From: Candidatus Hydrogenedentota bacterium | GTDB taxonomy: Bacteria > Hydrogenedentota > Hydrogenedentia > Hydrogenedentales > JAJRTN01 | Direction of reading: 5' to 3' | NCBI GenBank assembly: GCA_024278275.1 | Contig: JAJRTN010000164.1 | Span: 1 to 43,762, forward strand | Length of the DNA stretch: 43,762 bases | Part shown: positions 10,406 through 19,560 of the stretch, piece after piece | How positions within the stretch are numbered: position 1 is the stretch's first letter | Layout of the letters: every line of letters begins with the position of its first letter | Position numbers and translations under genes: made by a program | Notes under the pieces: model-generated | Seen by the model: the letters and a program-made list of their open reading frames with translations, nothing else | Told to the model about the DNA's origin: nothing | The model's database searches: none

Positions 10406-12769
10406 ATGCGTAAAGATCCTTCGGACAGCAGCAATCTTCCCGCTCCGACGGGGATGCACTTTCCCGATGCCCTTCCCCTGCTTGTTCTTAAAAACCAGGT
10501 TGTTTTTCCCATTTCCCTGGCGCCTCTCGTGGTAAACGAGGAGGCGGAGAGACTCCTTATCCACGATGCCACCAAGGGTGACGGCTTGATTGTCGTGGCG
10601 ACGCAACGGCCGGGGACCGAAGAAGTACATCGCCTGGAGAACCTCTTCGACGTGGCCTGCCTCGGCCGCCTGGTCCAAGTGCAGTACAGTCCCACCGGTG
10701 AACTCAACGTTGTTATTCAGTCCCTTCGTCGTTGTTACCTCACGGGACTCGTGCGCCAGTCTCCGTACATGGTGGTGCGCCTTCGCCCCATCGAAGAAGA
10801 GCAGGTGCCCCTTGAAAAGCTTGAGCCGCTGGCCATGGCGCTTAAACTTCAGATGGCCAACCTGGTGGCCCTCTCCCCTTCCATCCCGGACAATGCGGCG
10901 CGCATTCTCGACAACATCCCCAACCCGGGCCACATGGCCGACATCATTGCCGCGAACCTGGATTTTTCCCTGGAAGAAAAGCAGCGGATCCTGGCTACGA
11001 CAAATCCCGAAAAGCGGTTGCGCACCCTCATGGGACTGGTGCAACGTGAAATAGAATTGCTTGAGATCAGCACGAAAATCCAGGCGGAAGTCAAGAATTC
11101 CTTCGAGAAACAGCAACGTGAGTACTTTCTCCGCCAACAGTTGAAGGCCATCCAGGAAGAACTGGGCATGAGCGAAACGGCGCAGCCGGAGATCGCGGCC
11201 TATCGGGAAAAACTGGAGGCCCTGGATCTTCCCGAGGAGGTCCGCGCCGAGGCGTTTCGCGAGCTGGAGCGCCTGTCGAAGATGAACGATGCCAGCGCGG
11301 AGTACCACGTTTCCACCACCTACCTCGATACGTTTCTTGAGTTGCCGTGGAATACCGTCACGAAAGACAAACTGAACATGAAGAACGCCGAGGCAATCCT
11401 TGACGAGGATCACTTTGGCCTTCAGAAGGTGAAAAAACGCATCGTGGAATACTTGGCGGTGCGCAAGTTGAAGCCCGACGCCCATGGGCCGATCCTCTGT
11501 TTCCTTGGCCCTCCGGGCACAGGGAAGACCTCCCTGGGGGCTTCCATTGCGCGGGCCCTGGGGCGGAAGTACTTTCGCATGTCCCTGGGGGGCATGCGTG
11601 ATGAAGCGGAGATCCGGGGCCACCGCAAGACCTACGTGGGCGCCCTGCCCGGGCGTATCATTCAGGGACTGCGGAAGGCGGGCTCGAAGAACCCGGTGTT
11701 CATTCTCGACGAAATCGACAAGGTGGGCAACGACTTCCGGGGTGATCCCAGTTCGGCGCTGCTCGAGGTGCTGGATCCCGCGCAGAACGGCGCCTTCGTG
11801 GATCATTACCTCAATGTGCCTTTTGACTTGTCCGGCGTCATGTTCATCGCCACCGCGAACAATGCCGACACTATTCCCTGGGCGCTGCGGGACCGCATGG
11901 AAATCATTGACATCGCCAGTTACACGCAGGAAGAGAAGCTCCAGATTGCCCGGAAGTATCTCGTGCCCCGGCAGCTTGAGGAACACGGTCTCACGGCGTC
12001 ACAGCTTCGCATCGGCCTTCCCGCGCTGCGGAAGATCATTTCGGGCTATACCCGCGAGGCCGGCGTGCGCAATCTTAACCGCGAGATCGCCCATGTTTGC
12101 CGGGGTTGCGCGAAGAAGTTCGCCGGCCGGCGCAGGAAACCTATCCATATCACGGTGAAGGATCTGAAGGAGTACCTCGGCAGCGAACGGAACTTTTACG
12201 ATACCGCCCGGCGCACGCGCCTGCCCGGTGTCGTGATTGGGCTGGCCTGGACTCCCGTGGGCGGTGACATCCTTTTCATCGAGGCCGCCCGCATGCCCGG
12301 CAAGGGCAAACTCCTTCTCACGGGACAGCTTGGCGACGTGATGAAGGAATCGGCCCAGGCCGCCCTCAGCTTCATTCGGAGCAATGCCGGAAAGCTCGGT
12401 ATTCCCCCGGAAACCTTCAGCGAGTGCGACCTGCACCTCCATTTCCCGGCGGGAGCCGTGCCGAAAGACGGCCCCAGCGCGGGGGTCGCCCTGCTCACCG
12501 CGATCACGTCCCTCCTCCTGGGCAAGCGCGTGAAGCACACCCTGGCCATGACCGGCGAAATCACCCTGCGCGGCGTTGTGCTCCCCGTGGGCGGCGTAAA
12601 GGAAAAGGTTCTCGCCGCCATACGTGCCGGCATCAAGGAAGTCATCCTTCCCGAACGCTGTGGCGTGGATCTCGAGGAAATCCCGAAAGATGTTCGCGAC
12701 AAGCTGACCGTTCACCTCGTTAAGCGCATGAATGAGGTATTGAAGATCGCCCTGGGCGTGGAGATCTGA
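10406..12769 (+). CDS. lon: ATP-dependent Lon protease
   Basis: 787 residues, typical for bacterial LonA. The N-terminal substrate-binding LAN domain covers about 20-210, with a coiled-coil part to about 310. The AAA+ domain has Walker A GPPGTGKT at 368-375 and Walker B FILDEID at 432-438. The C-terminal protease domain has the catalytic dyad S691 (in KDGPSAG) and K734 (in GGVKEKV), spaced 43 residues as in E. coli Lon. It degrades misfolded and regulatory cytosolic proteins. GGAG precedes the ATG by 4-5 bases. It is transcribed alone, divergent from ctpA; the nearest downstream gene is convergent. Confidence 0.97.
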   Translation: MRKDPSDSSNLPAPTGMHFPDALPLLVLKNQVVFPISLAPLVVNEEAERLLIHDATKGDGLIVVATQRPGTEEVHRLENLFDVACLGRLVQVQYSPTGELNVVIQSLRRCYLTGLVRQSPYMVVRLRPIEEEQVPLEKLEPLAMALKLQMANLVALSPSIPDNAARILDNIPNPGHMADIIAANLDFSLEEKQRILATTNPEKRLRTLMGLVQREIELLEISTKIQAEVKNSFEKQQREYFLRQQLKAIQEELGMSETAQPEIAAYREKLEALDLPEEVRAEAFRELERLSKMNDASAEYHVSTTYLDTFLELPWNTVTKDKLNMKNAEAILDEDHFGLQKVKKRIVEYLAVRKLKPDAHGPILCFLGPPGTGKTSLGASIARALGRKYFRMSLGGMRDEAEIRGHRKTYVGALPGRIIQGLRKAGSKNPVFILDEIDKVGNDFRGDPSSALLEVLDPAQNGAFVDHYLNVPFDLSGVMFIATANNADTIPWALRDRMEIIDIASYTQEEKLQIARKYLVPRQLEEHGLTASQLRIGLPALRKIISGYTREAGVRNLNREIAHVCRGCAKKFAGRRRKPIHITVKDLKEYLGSERNFYDTARRTRLPGVVIGLAWTPVGGDILFIEAARMPGKGKLLLTGQLGDVMKESAQAALSFIRSNAGKLGIPPETFSECDLHLHFPAGAVPKDGPSAGVALLTAITSLLLGKRVKHTLAMTGEITLRGVVLPVGGVKEKVLAAIRAGIKEVILPERCGVDLEEIPKDVRDKLTVHLVKRMNEVLKIALGVEI

Positions 12770-12881
12770 TTCGGCGCGGGGGCAAACCGGCATGGACAGG
12801 TATGGACGATCCGGCTTCCCCTTGCCCGTATAAGTCCGTGATCGCCCATATTTCCCGCGATGCGTCCGCGGAATGCAGCAA

Positions 12882-12910
12882 GGGCGGGACGCGCAGCGCA
12901 CGTCCCGCCC
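12882..12910. terminator. Strong hairpin between convergent lon and DUF1559 copy 2
   Basis: A perfect 10-base stem (GGGCGGGACG with CGTCCCGCCC, loop of 9) sits between two convergent genes, where a bidirectional terminator is expected. There is no real T-run on either side, so it may instead be a 3'-end stabilising structure or act with Rho. Confidence 0.5.
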
Positions 12911-12944
12911 GGTTGTGGGTCAAAGCAGCCGATATCCCTGGAGA

Positions 12945-14078
12945 TCAGCCCCAGCCACCGCTGGTGATAATCCAGGCGGCCAGGTAGTTGAAGTCCTCGT
13001 AGCTCCGGTAGCCGGGCAGAATGTCGTCATCCCGGGCAAGGGGGAATTTCTCGTGCCATTTCACGAACTCCACATGACCATCCATGTAGAGGACATTACT
13101 GCCACCGGGAACGTGGTTCATGACAAGGGTGCCCATGGCGCCGCCACCGAGGTGCATGGCATTGGCATAAGCGTCATACATCACGACGATGGTACTCTGG
13201 GCCTGCGCGCCCGCGGCGGGATTGTTGATGTCGGTGATAAGGAACCGTTCGATGCCTTCGCGCAAGTGCGGATAGGTGCCCTTCAGGTCCGAGCCGTCCA
13301 TGTCGTAATAGAAGTCCCAACCACCCGGGGGATTGGCGGTGGTCCAGGGCGTCTCAAAATCGCCCCACGAGGCACGCTGACTGCCCACGTAGCCCCACAG
13401 GCCGTTATTGGGGGCCATGAAGCCCGTGTTGGTCATGGAATCGCAGCCCGGGATGGTCTGCAAGTCCGTAACCGCACGCCAGTAGAAACCCGGGTCCGTC
13501 CAGGTACCGTCGATGTTGTGGGGCCATGCCTTGTCACGAAGGGCGGCCAACTGGGACGGCGTGGTAACGAGCCACGGGTGGTAGAAATACGAAATAGGCA
13601 TGTTGAGCATGATGCTCAGGCATTCTTTTTTCAGCGTTTCGTCCACGCCGGTAGCGTTGGCAATCTTGTTGATCTGCGCCGGGAAATCAGCCTGGATACC
13701 CATGGAGGAACCGATGCCGTCCCCCCCGCCGTCGGAGGGACACCGGCTGATCGCGGGATCGGTCCAATAATCGGGATAAAGCGCGTCGGCGCTGGGCGAC
13801 AAGGGCAACGTCCACGTCAGCAGGCCCTGGCCGATATCATAATGGTCGAACTGGATGATGGTTCTCCAGTCGGAATTTGGGGGGAAAAGGCCGCCTTTGC
13901 TCTCCGAGGCGAACATTTTGAAGACCAGGCCCCATTGCTTGAGATTGTTTGCACACGACGCTCTGCGCGCGGCTTCCCGGGCTCTGGCGAGCGCGGGCAA
14001 CAGGATCGCCGCCAGAATGCCGATGATGGCGATGACCACCAACAACTCAATGAGTGTGAATCCTCTACGCGAATTCAT
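12945..14078 (-). CDS. DUF1559-type pseudopilin-like secreted protein (copy 2), LacI-linked
   Basis: 377 residues. [19 protein letters not shown] is the prepilin-type signal, followed by the same helix and NNLKQWGLV as the other copies. The C-terminus has [18 protein letters not shown], and [15 protein letters not shown] is also present. The start is fixed by AAAGGAG 8 bases upstream; the in-frame ATG at 14120 lacks one. The gene is divergent from a LacI-family regulator at 14517, and its promoter carries a perfect palindromic operator in the -35/-10 spacer, so it is very likely repressed until a sugar-type effector appears. The family's function is not established. Confidence 0.9.
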   Translation of the reverse strand: MNSRRGFTLIELLVVIAIIGILAAILLPALARAREAARRASCANNLKQWGLVFKMFASESKGGLFPPNSDWRTIIQFDHYDIGQGLLTWTLPLSPSADALYPDYWTDPAISRCPSDGGGDGIGSSMGIQADFPAQINKIANATGVDETLKKECLSIMLNMPISYFYHPWLVTTPSQLAALRDKAWPHNIDGTWTDPGFYWRAVTDLQTIPGCDSMTNTGFMAPNNGLWGYVGSQRASWGDFETPWTTANPPGGWDFYYDMDGSDLKGTYPHLREGIERFLITDINNPAAGAQAQSTIVVMYDAYANAMHLGGGAMGTLVMNHVPGGSNVLYMDGHVEFVKWHEKFPLARDDDILPGYRSYEDFNYLAAWIITSGGWG

Positions 14079-14231
14079 CTTGCTTGCTCCTTTAACGGTA
14101 TTAAATGGTTGAATACTCAATAGATTTACCTTTGTTCAAGAACTTTCTGTACGTCAACATGGCACGTGTGGGATTTTTGCCGAACACCTCCTTTCCATCT
14201 CCGCACGAACCGCCCGTCGGTCCGTGCATTG

Positions 14232-14260
14232 AGTATAATGGAAACGTTTCCATTTGTCAC
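14232..14260 (-). promoter_or_regulatory. Promoter of DUF1559 copy 2 with operator in its spacer
   Basis: On the minus strand a -35 box GTGACA (14255-14260) and a -10 box TATACT (14232-14237) are separated by exactly 17 bases. That spacer is almost entirely the 18-base perfect palindrome AATGGAAACGTTTCCATT at 14237-14254, with the central CG and AAACGTTT core of LacI/GalR-family operators. A repressor bound here would block RNA polymerase directly. Confidence 0.8.
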
Positions 14261-14455
14261 GAAAAAAATCATCACATTTTCGAAATGGATTTAATGCTCC
14301 TGAAGCGGCAGGTACAAAATCCTGGGGCATGCGTGGAATGAAGATTCTTTCTCCGGGTCGTCCGGCACGGATCGCCACTGCATACCGGACCATGAAGCGC
14401 GCTCGCTAATCGCCGTCTTTTCGGAAAGGGCACCGGGTGGCGGGGAAAGCGGTTC

Positions 14456-14484
14456 TTGCTTCTGAAAACGTTTTCAGGCAAAAT
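14456..14484 (+). promoter_or_regulatory. Probable autoregulated promoter of the LacI-family gene
   Basis: A perfect 16-base palindrome CTGAAAACGTTTTCAG lies at 14462-14477, about 40 bases before the regulator's ATG. It fills the 17-base gap between TTGCTT (14456-14461) and CAAAAT (14479-14484). The operator is certain as a palindrome; the promoter boxes are weak matches. It repeats the arrangement at 14232-14260 and suggests negative autoregulation. Confidence 0.65.
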
Positions 14485-14516
14485 ATGACTTGGGGGCTGA
14501 AGGCATTGGAGCAGAC

Positions 14517-15551
14517 ATGGCAGTAACTATTCGGGACATTGCACGTCTTTCCGGGACCTCCATCGCGGCCGTGTCGCGGGTGTTGAACGGTCAGGCGGGG
14601 GTGCGCCCCCTCAAACGTGAGTCCATTTTACGGGTTGCCCGTGACCTGGGTTATATCCCCAATCGTGGGGCGCGAAACCTGGCCATGCAGCGCACGCATA
14701 TTATAGGGGTGATCGCCTCCGACCTGAGCAATCCCAACTACATTGACTTCATTCAACATGTGGAGAACCTGGGGCGAAAGCGCGATTACCAGATACTTAT
14801 CGCGGCCTCCAACATGAAGCATGAGCGCGAGGTGGCCAACGTGGCCACCATGCTCGAACATCGCGCCGATGGCCTGCTCATATTCCCCGTGGGAGAGTTC
14901 GGACTCGCACTGAACGCCGACCATTTCATGGCCCTGTGGTTGAATCGTACCCCCTTTGTTATCCATGGTGCCGTTCAGCGGGGTGCTTTTGACGCGGTTT
15001 GCATGGATGAGGAAGAGCTTGGGTACGTCATTGGAAAACATCTGACCGATTTTGGGCACAAGCGCCTGGCTGTGGCCGGCAGCCCGTTCAATAGTGAGAC
15101 GGCACGCCAGCGTTATGCCGGTTTTCAACGTGCGGCGACGGAGGCCGGCGCAAGGATCGTTTGCGATGATCTCGCATTCGAGGCCGGGGAACACGACCTT
15201 ACCGGGGTCCATGGTGATTTCTGGCGGGCCAGGTTCCAAGAGCCCGGGCGGCCCACGGCGCTGTTCACTTTCAGCGACACCTACGCCCTGTGTTTTTATA
15301 ATTTCCTGCGAAACCTGGGATTCGCCATTCCTGACGACATTTCCATCGCTTCAGTCGGGAATGAGCCGTTCAGCGCCTTTCTTTCCCCGCCCTTGACCAC
15401 CGCCGACCCCAGAATCGGAGAACGGGCGCGCTTGGGGATGAAAATGCTGCTGGAACGCATTGAGACCCCCGGCGCGCCGCCGGTCGTTCAGGACCTGCAG
15501 TACGAGTTCATCCCCCGGGAATCCACGGGGCCGTGCCAACACGGTTCTTGA
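14517..15551 (+). CDS. LacI/GalR-family transcriptional regulator
   Basis: 344 residues. An N-terminal helix-turn-helix (VTIRDIARLSGTSIAAVSRV, residues 3-22) and hinge helix are followed by a periplasmic-binding-protein-like sensor domain from about residue 60 (HIIGVIASDLSNPNY) to the end. The start at 14517 has GGAG 6 bases upstream and sets the HTH at the usual position. It probably binds the two palindromes in the divergent region upstream, one for itself and one for the DUF1559 gene. The ligand is unknown; sugars or sugar derivatives are usual for the family. Confidence 0.93.
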   Translation: MAVTIRDIARLSGTSIAAVSRVLNGQAGVRPLKRESILRVARDLGYIPNRGARNLAMQRTHIIGVIASDLSNPNYIDFIQHVENLGRKRDYQILIAASNMKHEREVANVATMLEHRADGLLIFPVGEFGLALNADHFMALWLNRTPFVIHGAVQRGAFDAVCMDEEELGYVIGKHLTDFGHKRLAVAGSPFNSETARQRYAGFQRAATEAGARIVCDDLAFEAGEHDLTGVHGDFWRARFQEPGRPTALFTFSDTYALCFYNFLRNLGFAIPDDISIASVGNEPFSAFLSPPLTTADPRIGERARLGMKMLLERIETPGAPPVVQDLQYEFIPRESTGPCQHGS

Positions 15552-15619
15552 TCCTTCGTCGAAGGCTTATTGATGGGGGTGGATGGTCGTTGTGGAGTGC
15601 ATCCCGATGATGCACGTAC

Positions 15620-15728
15620 CTGACCCGTGAAGTTCCGTACCAATGGTCACGAATACGTGTTTGCCCTTTCTTCGGTACCACGTTCTCCGTGGAGACGGCT
15701 CCTGGTTCCGGCCAAGCCGGGTCAGGGC
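15620..15728. repeat. Composite intergenic repeat, R1 plus R2
   Basis: R1 (TGACCCGTGAAGTTCCGTAC, then AATGGTCACGAATACGTG) lies at 15620-15672, and an R2-like GGTTCCGGCCAAGCCGGGT lies at 15706-15724. The copy sits between the convergent LacI-family and cystathionine gamma-synthase-like genes and lacks the R3 element. Confidence 0.7.
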
Positions 15729-16868
15729 CTACCTGCCCAGCCCGTTTTCCAGGTCCTCCCGCAGATCTTCCACGTCCTCCAGGCCGGTGCTGATGCGCAC
15801 GAGGTTCTCGGTGATGCCCATTTGTCTTCGCGCTTCTTCGGGCATGGCGGCGTGGGTCATGCTCCAGGGATGCTCGATGAGGGACTCGACGCCACCGAGG
15901 GACACGGCCTGAGAGAAGAGTTTCAGGCCGCCGAGGAAACGGTGCGTTTCCGCTATCCCCCCTTTCACAAACAGCGAGAAGACTCCCCCATGGCCCCGTG
16001 CCTGACGGCAGGCGAGTTCGTGTTGCGGGTGACTTTCCAAGCCGGGGTAAAGGACGCGATCCACCTTGGGATGTTGCTCCAGCCAGGCCGCGAGGCTCCG
16101 TGCGCTGGTGTTGTGGGCCTCCATGCGGAGGGCGAGGGTCTTGATGCCGCGCAGGACGAGGAAGCAATCCCAGGGGCCGGGCACGGTGCCCGTGGCGTTT
16201 TGCAGGTAGCCCACGCGCTCGGCCAGGGCTTCGTCGATCACCACCACCCCGCCGCCGATGACATCGGAATGGCCGTTGATGTACTTCGTGGTGGAATGAA
16301 GCACCAGGTCCACGCCCAGGTCGAGGGGGTTCTGGTAGTAGGGCGAGAGGAAGGTGTTGTCGCAGACCGTCCGTATGCCATGGTCACGGGCGATGTCCGC
16401 CAGCGCCGCGATATCCACGACCTTCATCAGGGGATTGGTGGGGCTTTCCATCCAGAGCAGTTTCGTTTCGGGCCGGATGGCGGCACGGACGGCATCCAGG
16501 TCCGCCATGTCCACGAGGTCAATGGCCATGCCCATGTTTTTCATGACATTCATCATGAGCCGGTAGGTGCCCCCGTAGATCTCGTCGCTCACGATGAAAT
16601 GGTCGCCCGCTTCGTGGAGCATGAGGATGGTGGTTTCCGCCGCCATGCCCGAGGCAAAGGCGAAACCATGGGTGCCGTGCTCCAACGAGGCGAGGCAGTT
16701 TTCCAGTGCTTTTCGGGTAGGGTTGCCCGTCCGGGAGTAGTCAAACTCCCCCGGATTGTCCGGCGCGTTGAAGGCGAAGGTCGAAGTCTGGTACACCGGT
16801 GTCATAACGGCGCCGTGGAGCGGGTCGGGCGCCTGGCCGGCATGAATGGCGCGGGTTCGGAATTTCAT
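15729..16868 (-). CDS. metB: Cystathionine gamma-synthase/lyase-family PLP enzyme
   Basis: 379 residues, normal for the Cys/Met metabolism PLP family. TPVYQTSTF near residue 23 and YSRTGNPTRKALE near residue 44 are conserved. SGMAA near 73, ESPTNP at 141-146 and the PLP lysine K195 in HSTTKYINGHSDV are present, as is LRGIKTLALRM near residue 240. It may make cystathionine from an activated homoserine and cysteine (MetB), or cleave it (MetC/CGL); family members cannot be separated securely by sequence alone, so the symbol is tentative. GGAGG lies 10 bases before the ATG. It stands alone, divergent from nth by 88 bases. Confidence 0.88.
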   Translation of the reverse strand: MKFRTRAIHAGQAPDPLHGAVMTPVYQTSTFAFNAPDNPGEFDYSRTGNPTRKALENCLASLEHGTHGFAFASGMAAETTILMLHEAGDHFIVSDEIYGGTYRLMMNVMKNMGMAIDLVDMADLDAVRAAIRPETKLLWMESPTNPLMKVVDIAALADIARDHGIRTVCDNTFLSPYYQNPLDLGVDLVLHSTTKYINGHSDVIGGGVVVIDEALAERVGYLQNATGTVPGPWDCFLVLRGIKTLALRMEAHNTSARSLAAWLEQHPKVDRVLYPGLESHPQHELACRQARGHGGVFSLFVKGGIAETHRFLGGLKLFSQAVSLGGVESLIEHPWSMTHAAMPEEARRQMGITENLVRISTGLEDVEDLREDLENGLGR

Positions 16869-16956
16869 GGTGGTAGATCCTCCGGTGAATGGGTCAAGAT
16901 ACTACAGGTGACCCGAACGAAGAAAGAAGTGGCATAATGGCGGAGGAGTCTTTTCC

Positions 16957-17634
16957 ATGAGCAGGCTGAAGTTGACCCTGACCGCGAACCGGGGGCGTGC
17001 GTTGGCGGTTTATGAGCGTCTGTACAAAGCGTATCCCGCCATCCGATGTACCTTGGATTATGAAAACCCCCTGCAACTGCTCATCATGACAACCCTTGCC
17101 GCGCAATGCACGGACGAACGGGTGAACAGGGTCTGCAGGGAGCTCTTCCAAACCTACCGGACGCCCGAAGACTTCGTGAGGACGCCCGTTGCCACGCTGG
17201 AGGAGGTTATCCGGCCGTGCGGGTTCTACCGCAACAAGGCCAAGAACATCCGTCGTCAGTGTGAACTCCTGTTGGAGCGCCACGGCGGCGAGGTGCCCCG
17301 TACGATGGCGGAACTCACCGCCCTTCCGGGCGTGGGGCGCAAGACGGCGAACGTGGTGCTTGGCGAGTGCTTCGGCGGGCAGGGGGTCATCGTGGATACC
17401 CATTGCACGCGCCTTGCCAACCGGCTGGGTTTCACCAGGAACCAGGACGCCCTCAAGATCGAGCAGGACCTGATGAAGGTGTGGCCCCCGGATCGATGGA
17501 CCCTCTTCTCGCACTTCATGGTGTTTCACGGCCGTGCGGTCTGCGTGGCGCGAGCGCCCCGGTGTTCCACCTGCGTGGTCGAGGACTTGTGCCCGTTCCC
17601 GAAAACCCGGGAAGGAAAGAAAATTGCCCAATGA
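16957..17634 (+). CDS. nth: Endonuclease III
   Basis: 225 residues. The helix-hairpin-helix is ALPGVGRKTA at 122-131 with catalytic Lys129; the catalytic Asp is D147 in VDTH. The [4Fe-4S] cluster ligands C196, C203, C206 and C212 have the expected C-x6-C-x2-C-x5-C spacing. The enzyme is a DNA glycosylase/AP lyase that removes oxidised pyrimidines. GGAG precedes the ATG by about 8 bases. Its last bases overlap the probable TTG start of the next gene, indicating an operon. Confidence 0.95.
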   Translation: MSRLKLTLTANRGRALAVYERLYKAYPAIRCTLDYENPLQLLIMTTLAAQCTDERVNRVCRELFQTYRTPEDFVRTPVATLEEVIRPCGFYRNKAKNIRRQCELLLERHGGEVPRTMAELTALPGVGRKTANVVLGECFGGQGVIVDTHCTRLANRLGFTRNQDALKIEQDLMKVWPPDRWTLFSHFMVFHGRAVCVARAPRCSTCVVEDLCPFPKTREGKKIAQ

Positions 17635-18400
17635 TGGGAAGGCAGCGATTTTTTCACCGGTGGTGACACGGCCTTGGGTGGCCGTGGCGGTGGTCGTTTA
17701 CGTGGCCCTGGCCCTGGGTGTGGACGTTCTGGCCTCCTCCCATGCCGTCTGGACCTTTGGCGTGTTCCATGAGGGATTCCACTGGAGCCGGCTGCACCTC
17801 CCCCTGGCACGGTGGCAGGCGATCCTGCCCCTGCCCGATGCGATTACGGGCTGGATGAAGACTCCCGTCCTGCGTTACCTTGACGTGTACAAGCTCACGG
17901 CCTGGCTTGTTATTCCCCTGCTGTTGAGTCTCCCAGGCATGGACTGGGGCGCGCTGGGCTTCCGCCGGTGGAAACGGGTTGACCTCTACGTTCTTGCGGG
18001 GCTGGGCATATTGGGGATTGCGGCGGTGCTGCTGATCACGCAAGTGGAGGCGCTGCGGCAGTACTACCCGAGCCTGGGCAGCCATTCCGCCGCATGGAAA
18101 GCGCATTACCTGGCGGGACAACTGGTGTGGATTGGGTCGTGGCTTCTCGGTTGGGAGTTCATGCACCGTTATTTCCTGCTGCGCCAGGTAAACGGGCTGT
18201 GGCCGCGTTTCGGCTGGCTGGCGGCACCCTTTTTCGAGGGGGCCTACCACCTGACCAAGCTGCCCATCGAAATGGCGGGCATGGTGGCCATCGCACTGGT
18301 CTTCACCTGGTGGTGCCGCGCCCGCGCCAACATCCTCCTCCCCCTGATCGTACACTTGCTTATTGAATTGGCCCTGCCGCTCACCCGTATTCTCTTATGA
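17624..18400 (+). CDS. CPBP-family intramembrane protease-like protein
   Basis: About 258 residues with some seven hydrophobic segments. The CPBP (CAAX protease/bacteriocin-processing) motifs are visible: WEFMHRYFLL near residue 177, a variant of the E-x-x-x-R box, FEGAYHLTKLPIE near residue 206, and LPLIVHLLIEL near the C-terminus. Catalytic Glu and His residues are therefore present. There is no ATG at the right place; a TTG at 17624 with AAGGAAA just upstream fits and overlaps nth by 11 bases. A GTG about 40 bases further in is an alternative. Substrate unknown. Confidence 0.78.
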   Translation: MPNDGKAAIFSPVVTRPWVAVAVVVYVALALGVDVLASSHAVWTFGVFHEGFHWSRLHLPLARWQAILPLPDAITGWMKTPVLRYLDVYKLTAWLVIPLLLSLPGMDWGALGFRRWKRVDLYVLAGLGILGIAAVLLITQVEALRQYYPSLGSHSAAWKAHYLAGQLVWIGSWLLGWEFMHRYFLLRQVNGLWPRFGWLAAPFFEGAYHLTKLPIEMAGMVAIALVFTWWCRARANILLPLIVHLLIELALPLTRILL

Positions 18401-18449
18401 CCCGAAAACCGGACGGAACGATTTGTCCGCACGAAGAGGAAAGGAAGCC

Positions 18450-19481
18450 ATGAAACGAAAAGTGACTTTCGGCGAGATCATGATGCGCCTGGCGGCGCCG
18501 TTGCACCAGCGGCTTACGCAGGCGCGCACCCTGGAGATAAGCTACGCCGGGGGCGAGGCCAACGTGGCGGCGTCCCTGGCGCGGTTTGGCGTACCCGTGG
18601 ACTTCGTGACCCGCCTGCCCGAGAACGACTTGGGCGACGCGTGCCTGGCCTTCTTGAGACAACACGGCATCGGCGTGAAGCACATTGTGCGGGGTGGCGG
18701 GCGGCTGGGGCTGTATTTCCTGGAGGCGGGTGCCGCTCAACGGGCAAGCAAGGTGATCTACGATCGCGCCGATTCCGCCGTGGCCACCATCGAACCGGGC
18801 ATGATTGACTGGCCCGGGGTCTTCGAGGGGGCGGACTGGTTTCACTGGACGGGCATCACGCCGGCCGTCTCGGAAAGGGCGGCGGCGGCGTGCCTGGAGG
18901 CCGTGCAGGTGGCGCGGTACATGGGATTGACCATTTCCTGCGACCTCAATTACCGCGCCAAGCTCTGGAAATGGGGCAAGACGGCGGGTGAGGTGATGCC
19001 GGAACTGGTGGCGTTGTGCGACGTGGCCGTGGGCAACGAGGAGGACGCCGACAAGGTTTTCGGCATTCGCGCGCCCGAGGCGGACGTGACGGGGGGCAAG
19101 GTGGATGCGACGGCCTACAAACATGTCTGCGACGGGCTTGCCGAGCGTTTCCCCGGTCTCAAGACTATCGCCATCACCCTGCGCGGATCCATCTCGGCCA
19201 GCCACAACACGTGGAGCGGCATTCTCCGTCACGAAGGAACAACCTTTACCGCCCCCACCTACGATATCCAACCCATCATCGACCGCGTGGGCGGGGGCGA
19301 CAGCTTTGTGGGGGGCTTGATCTATGCCCTGGGCGCCTATCCCGGCGGTCAGCAGGCCATTGATTTCGCGGTGGCGGCCTCGTGCCTCAAGCACAGCATC
19401 CACGGCGACTTCAACCAGGTGAGCGTGGCGGAAGTGGAAAAGCTCATGGGCGGCGATGCTTCGGGCCGTGTGAGCCGGTAG
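18450..19481 (+). CDS. kdgK: PfkB-family sugar kinase, probably 2-dehydro-3-deoxygluconokinase
   Basis: 343 residues. Ribokinase-fold features are GEIMMRL at the N-terminus, the substrate-binding YAGGEANVAASLARFG near residue 32, CDLNYRAKLW at 164-173 (typical of KDG kinases) and the catalytic anion hole GGGDSF at 281-286 with base D284. The enzyme would phosphorylate 2-keto-3-deoxygluconate, linking uronic-acid breakdown to the Entner-Doudoroff pathway. A close relative acting on another sugar acid cannot be excluded. GAGGAAAGGAAG precedes the ATG; an upstream in-frame ATG at 18363 lies inside the previous gene. Pectate-lyase-like and sulfatase genes in the window fit this role. Confidence 0.85.
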   Translation: MKRKVTFGEIMMRLAAPLHQRLTQARTLEISYAGGEANVAASLARFGVPVDFVTRLPENDLGDACLAFLRQHGIGVKHIVRGGGRLGLYFLEAGAAQRASKVIYDRADSAVATIEPGMIDWPGVFEGADWFHWTGITPAVSERAAAACLEAVQVARYMGLTISCDLNYRAKLWKWGKTAGEVMPELVALCDVAVGNEEDADKVFGIRAPEADVTGGKVDATAYKHVCDGLAERFPGLKTIAITLRGSISASHNTWSGILRHEGTTFTAPTYDIQPIIDRVGGGDSFVGGLIYALGAYPGGQQAIDFAVAASCLKHSIHGDFNQVSVAEVEKLMGGDASGRVSR

Positions 19482-19560
19482 GAGGGGGGACTGTCCTCAG
19501 CCACCGCGCATCGCACGGCGGTGCCTGGAATGGGCACATCGACTTCAGGGTGCCGGTGCT

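Larger units (their letters stand above)
14079..14516. other. Divergent control region between DUF1559 copy 2 and lacI-type gene
   Basis: This 438-base region holds two face-away promoters, each with a palindromic operator (listed separately). The 150 bases between the leftward start site and the pseudopilin ATG form a long, AT-richer leader with no open frame of note. Nothing else is recognised. Confidence 0.7.

Noticed and set aside
10364-11986. Long minus-strand open frame opposite lon
   Set aside because: It has no recognisable domain and mirrors the codon bias of lon, which has all catalytic motifs.
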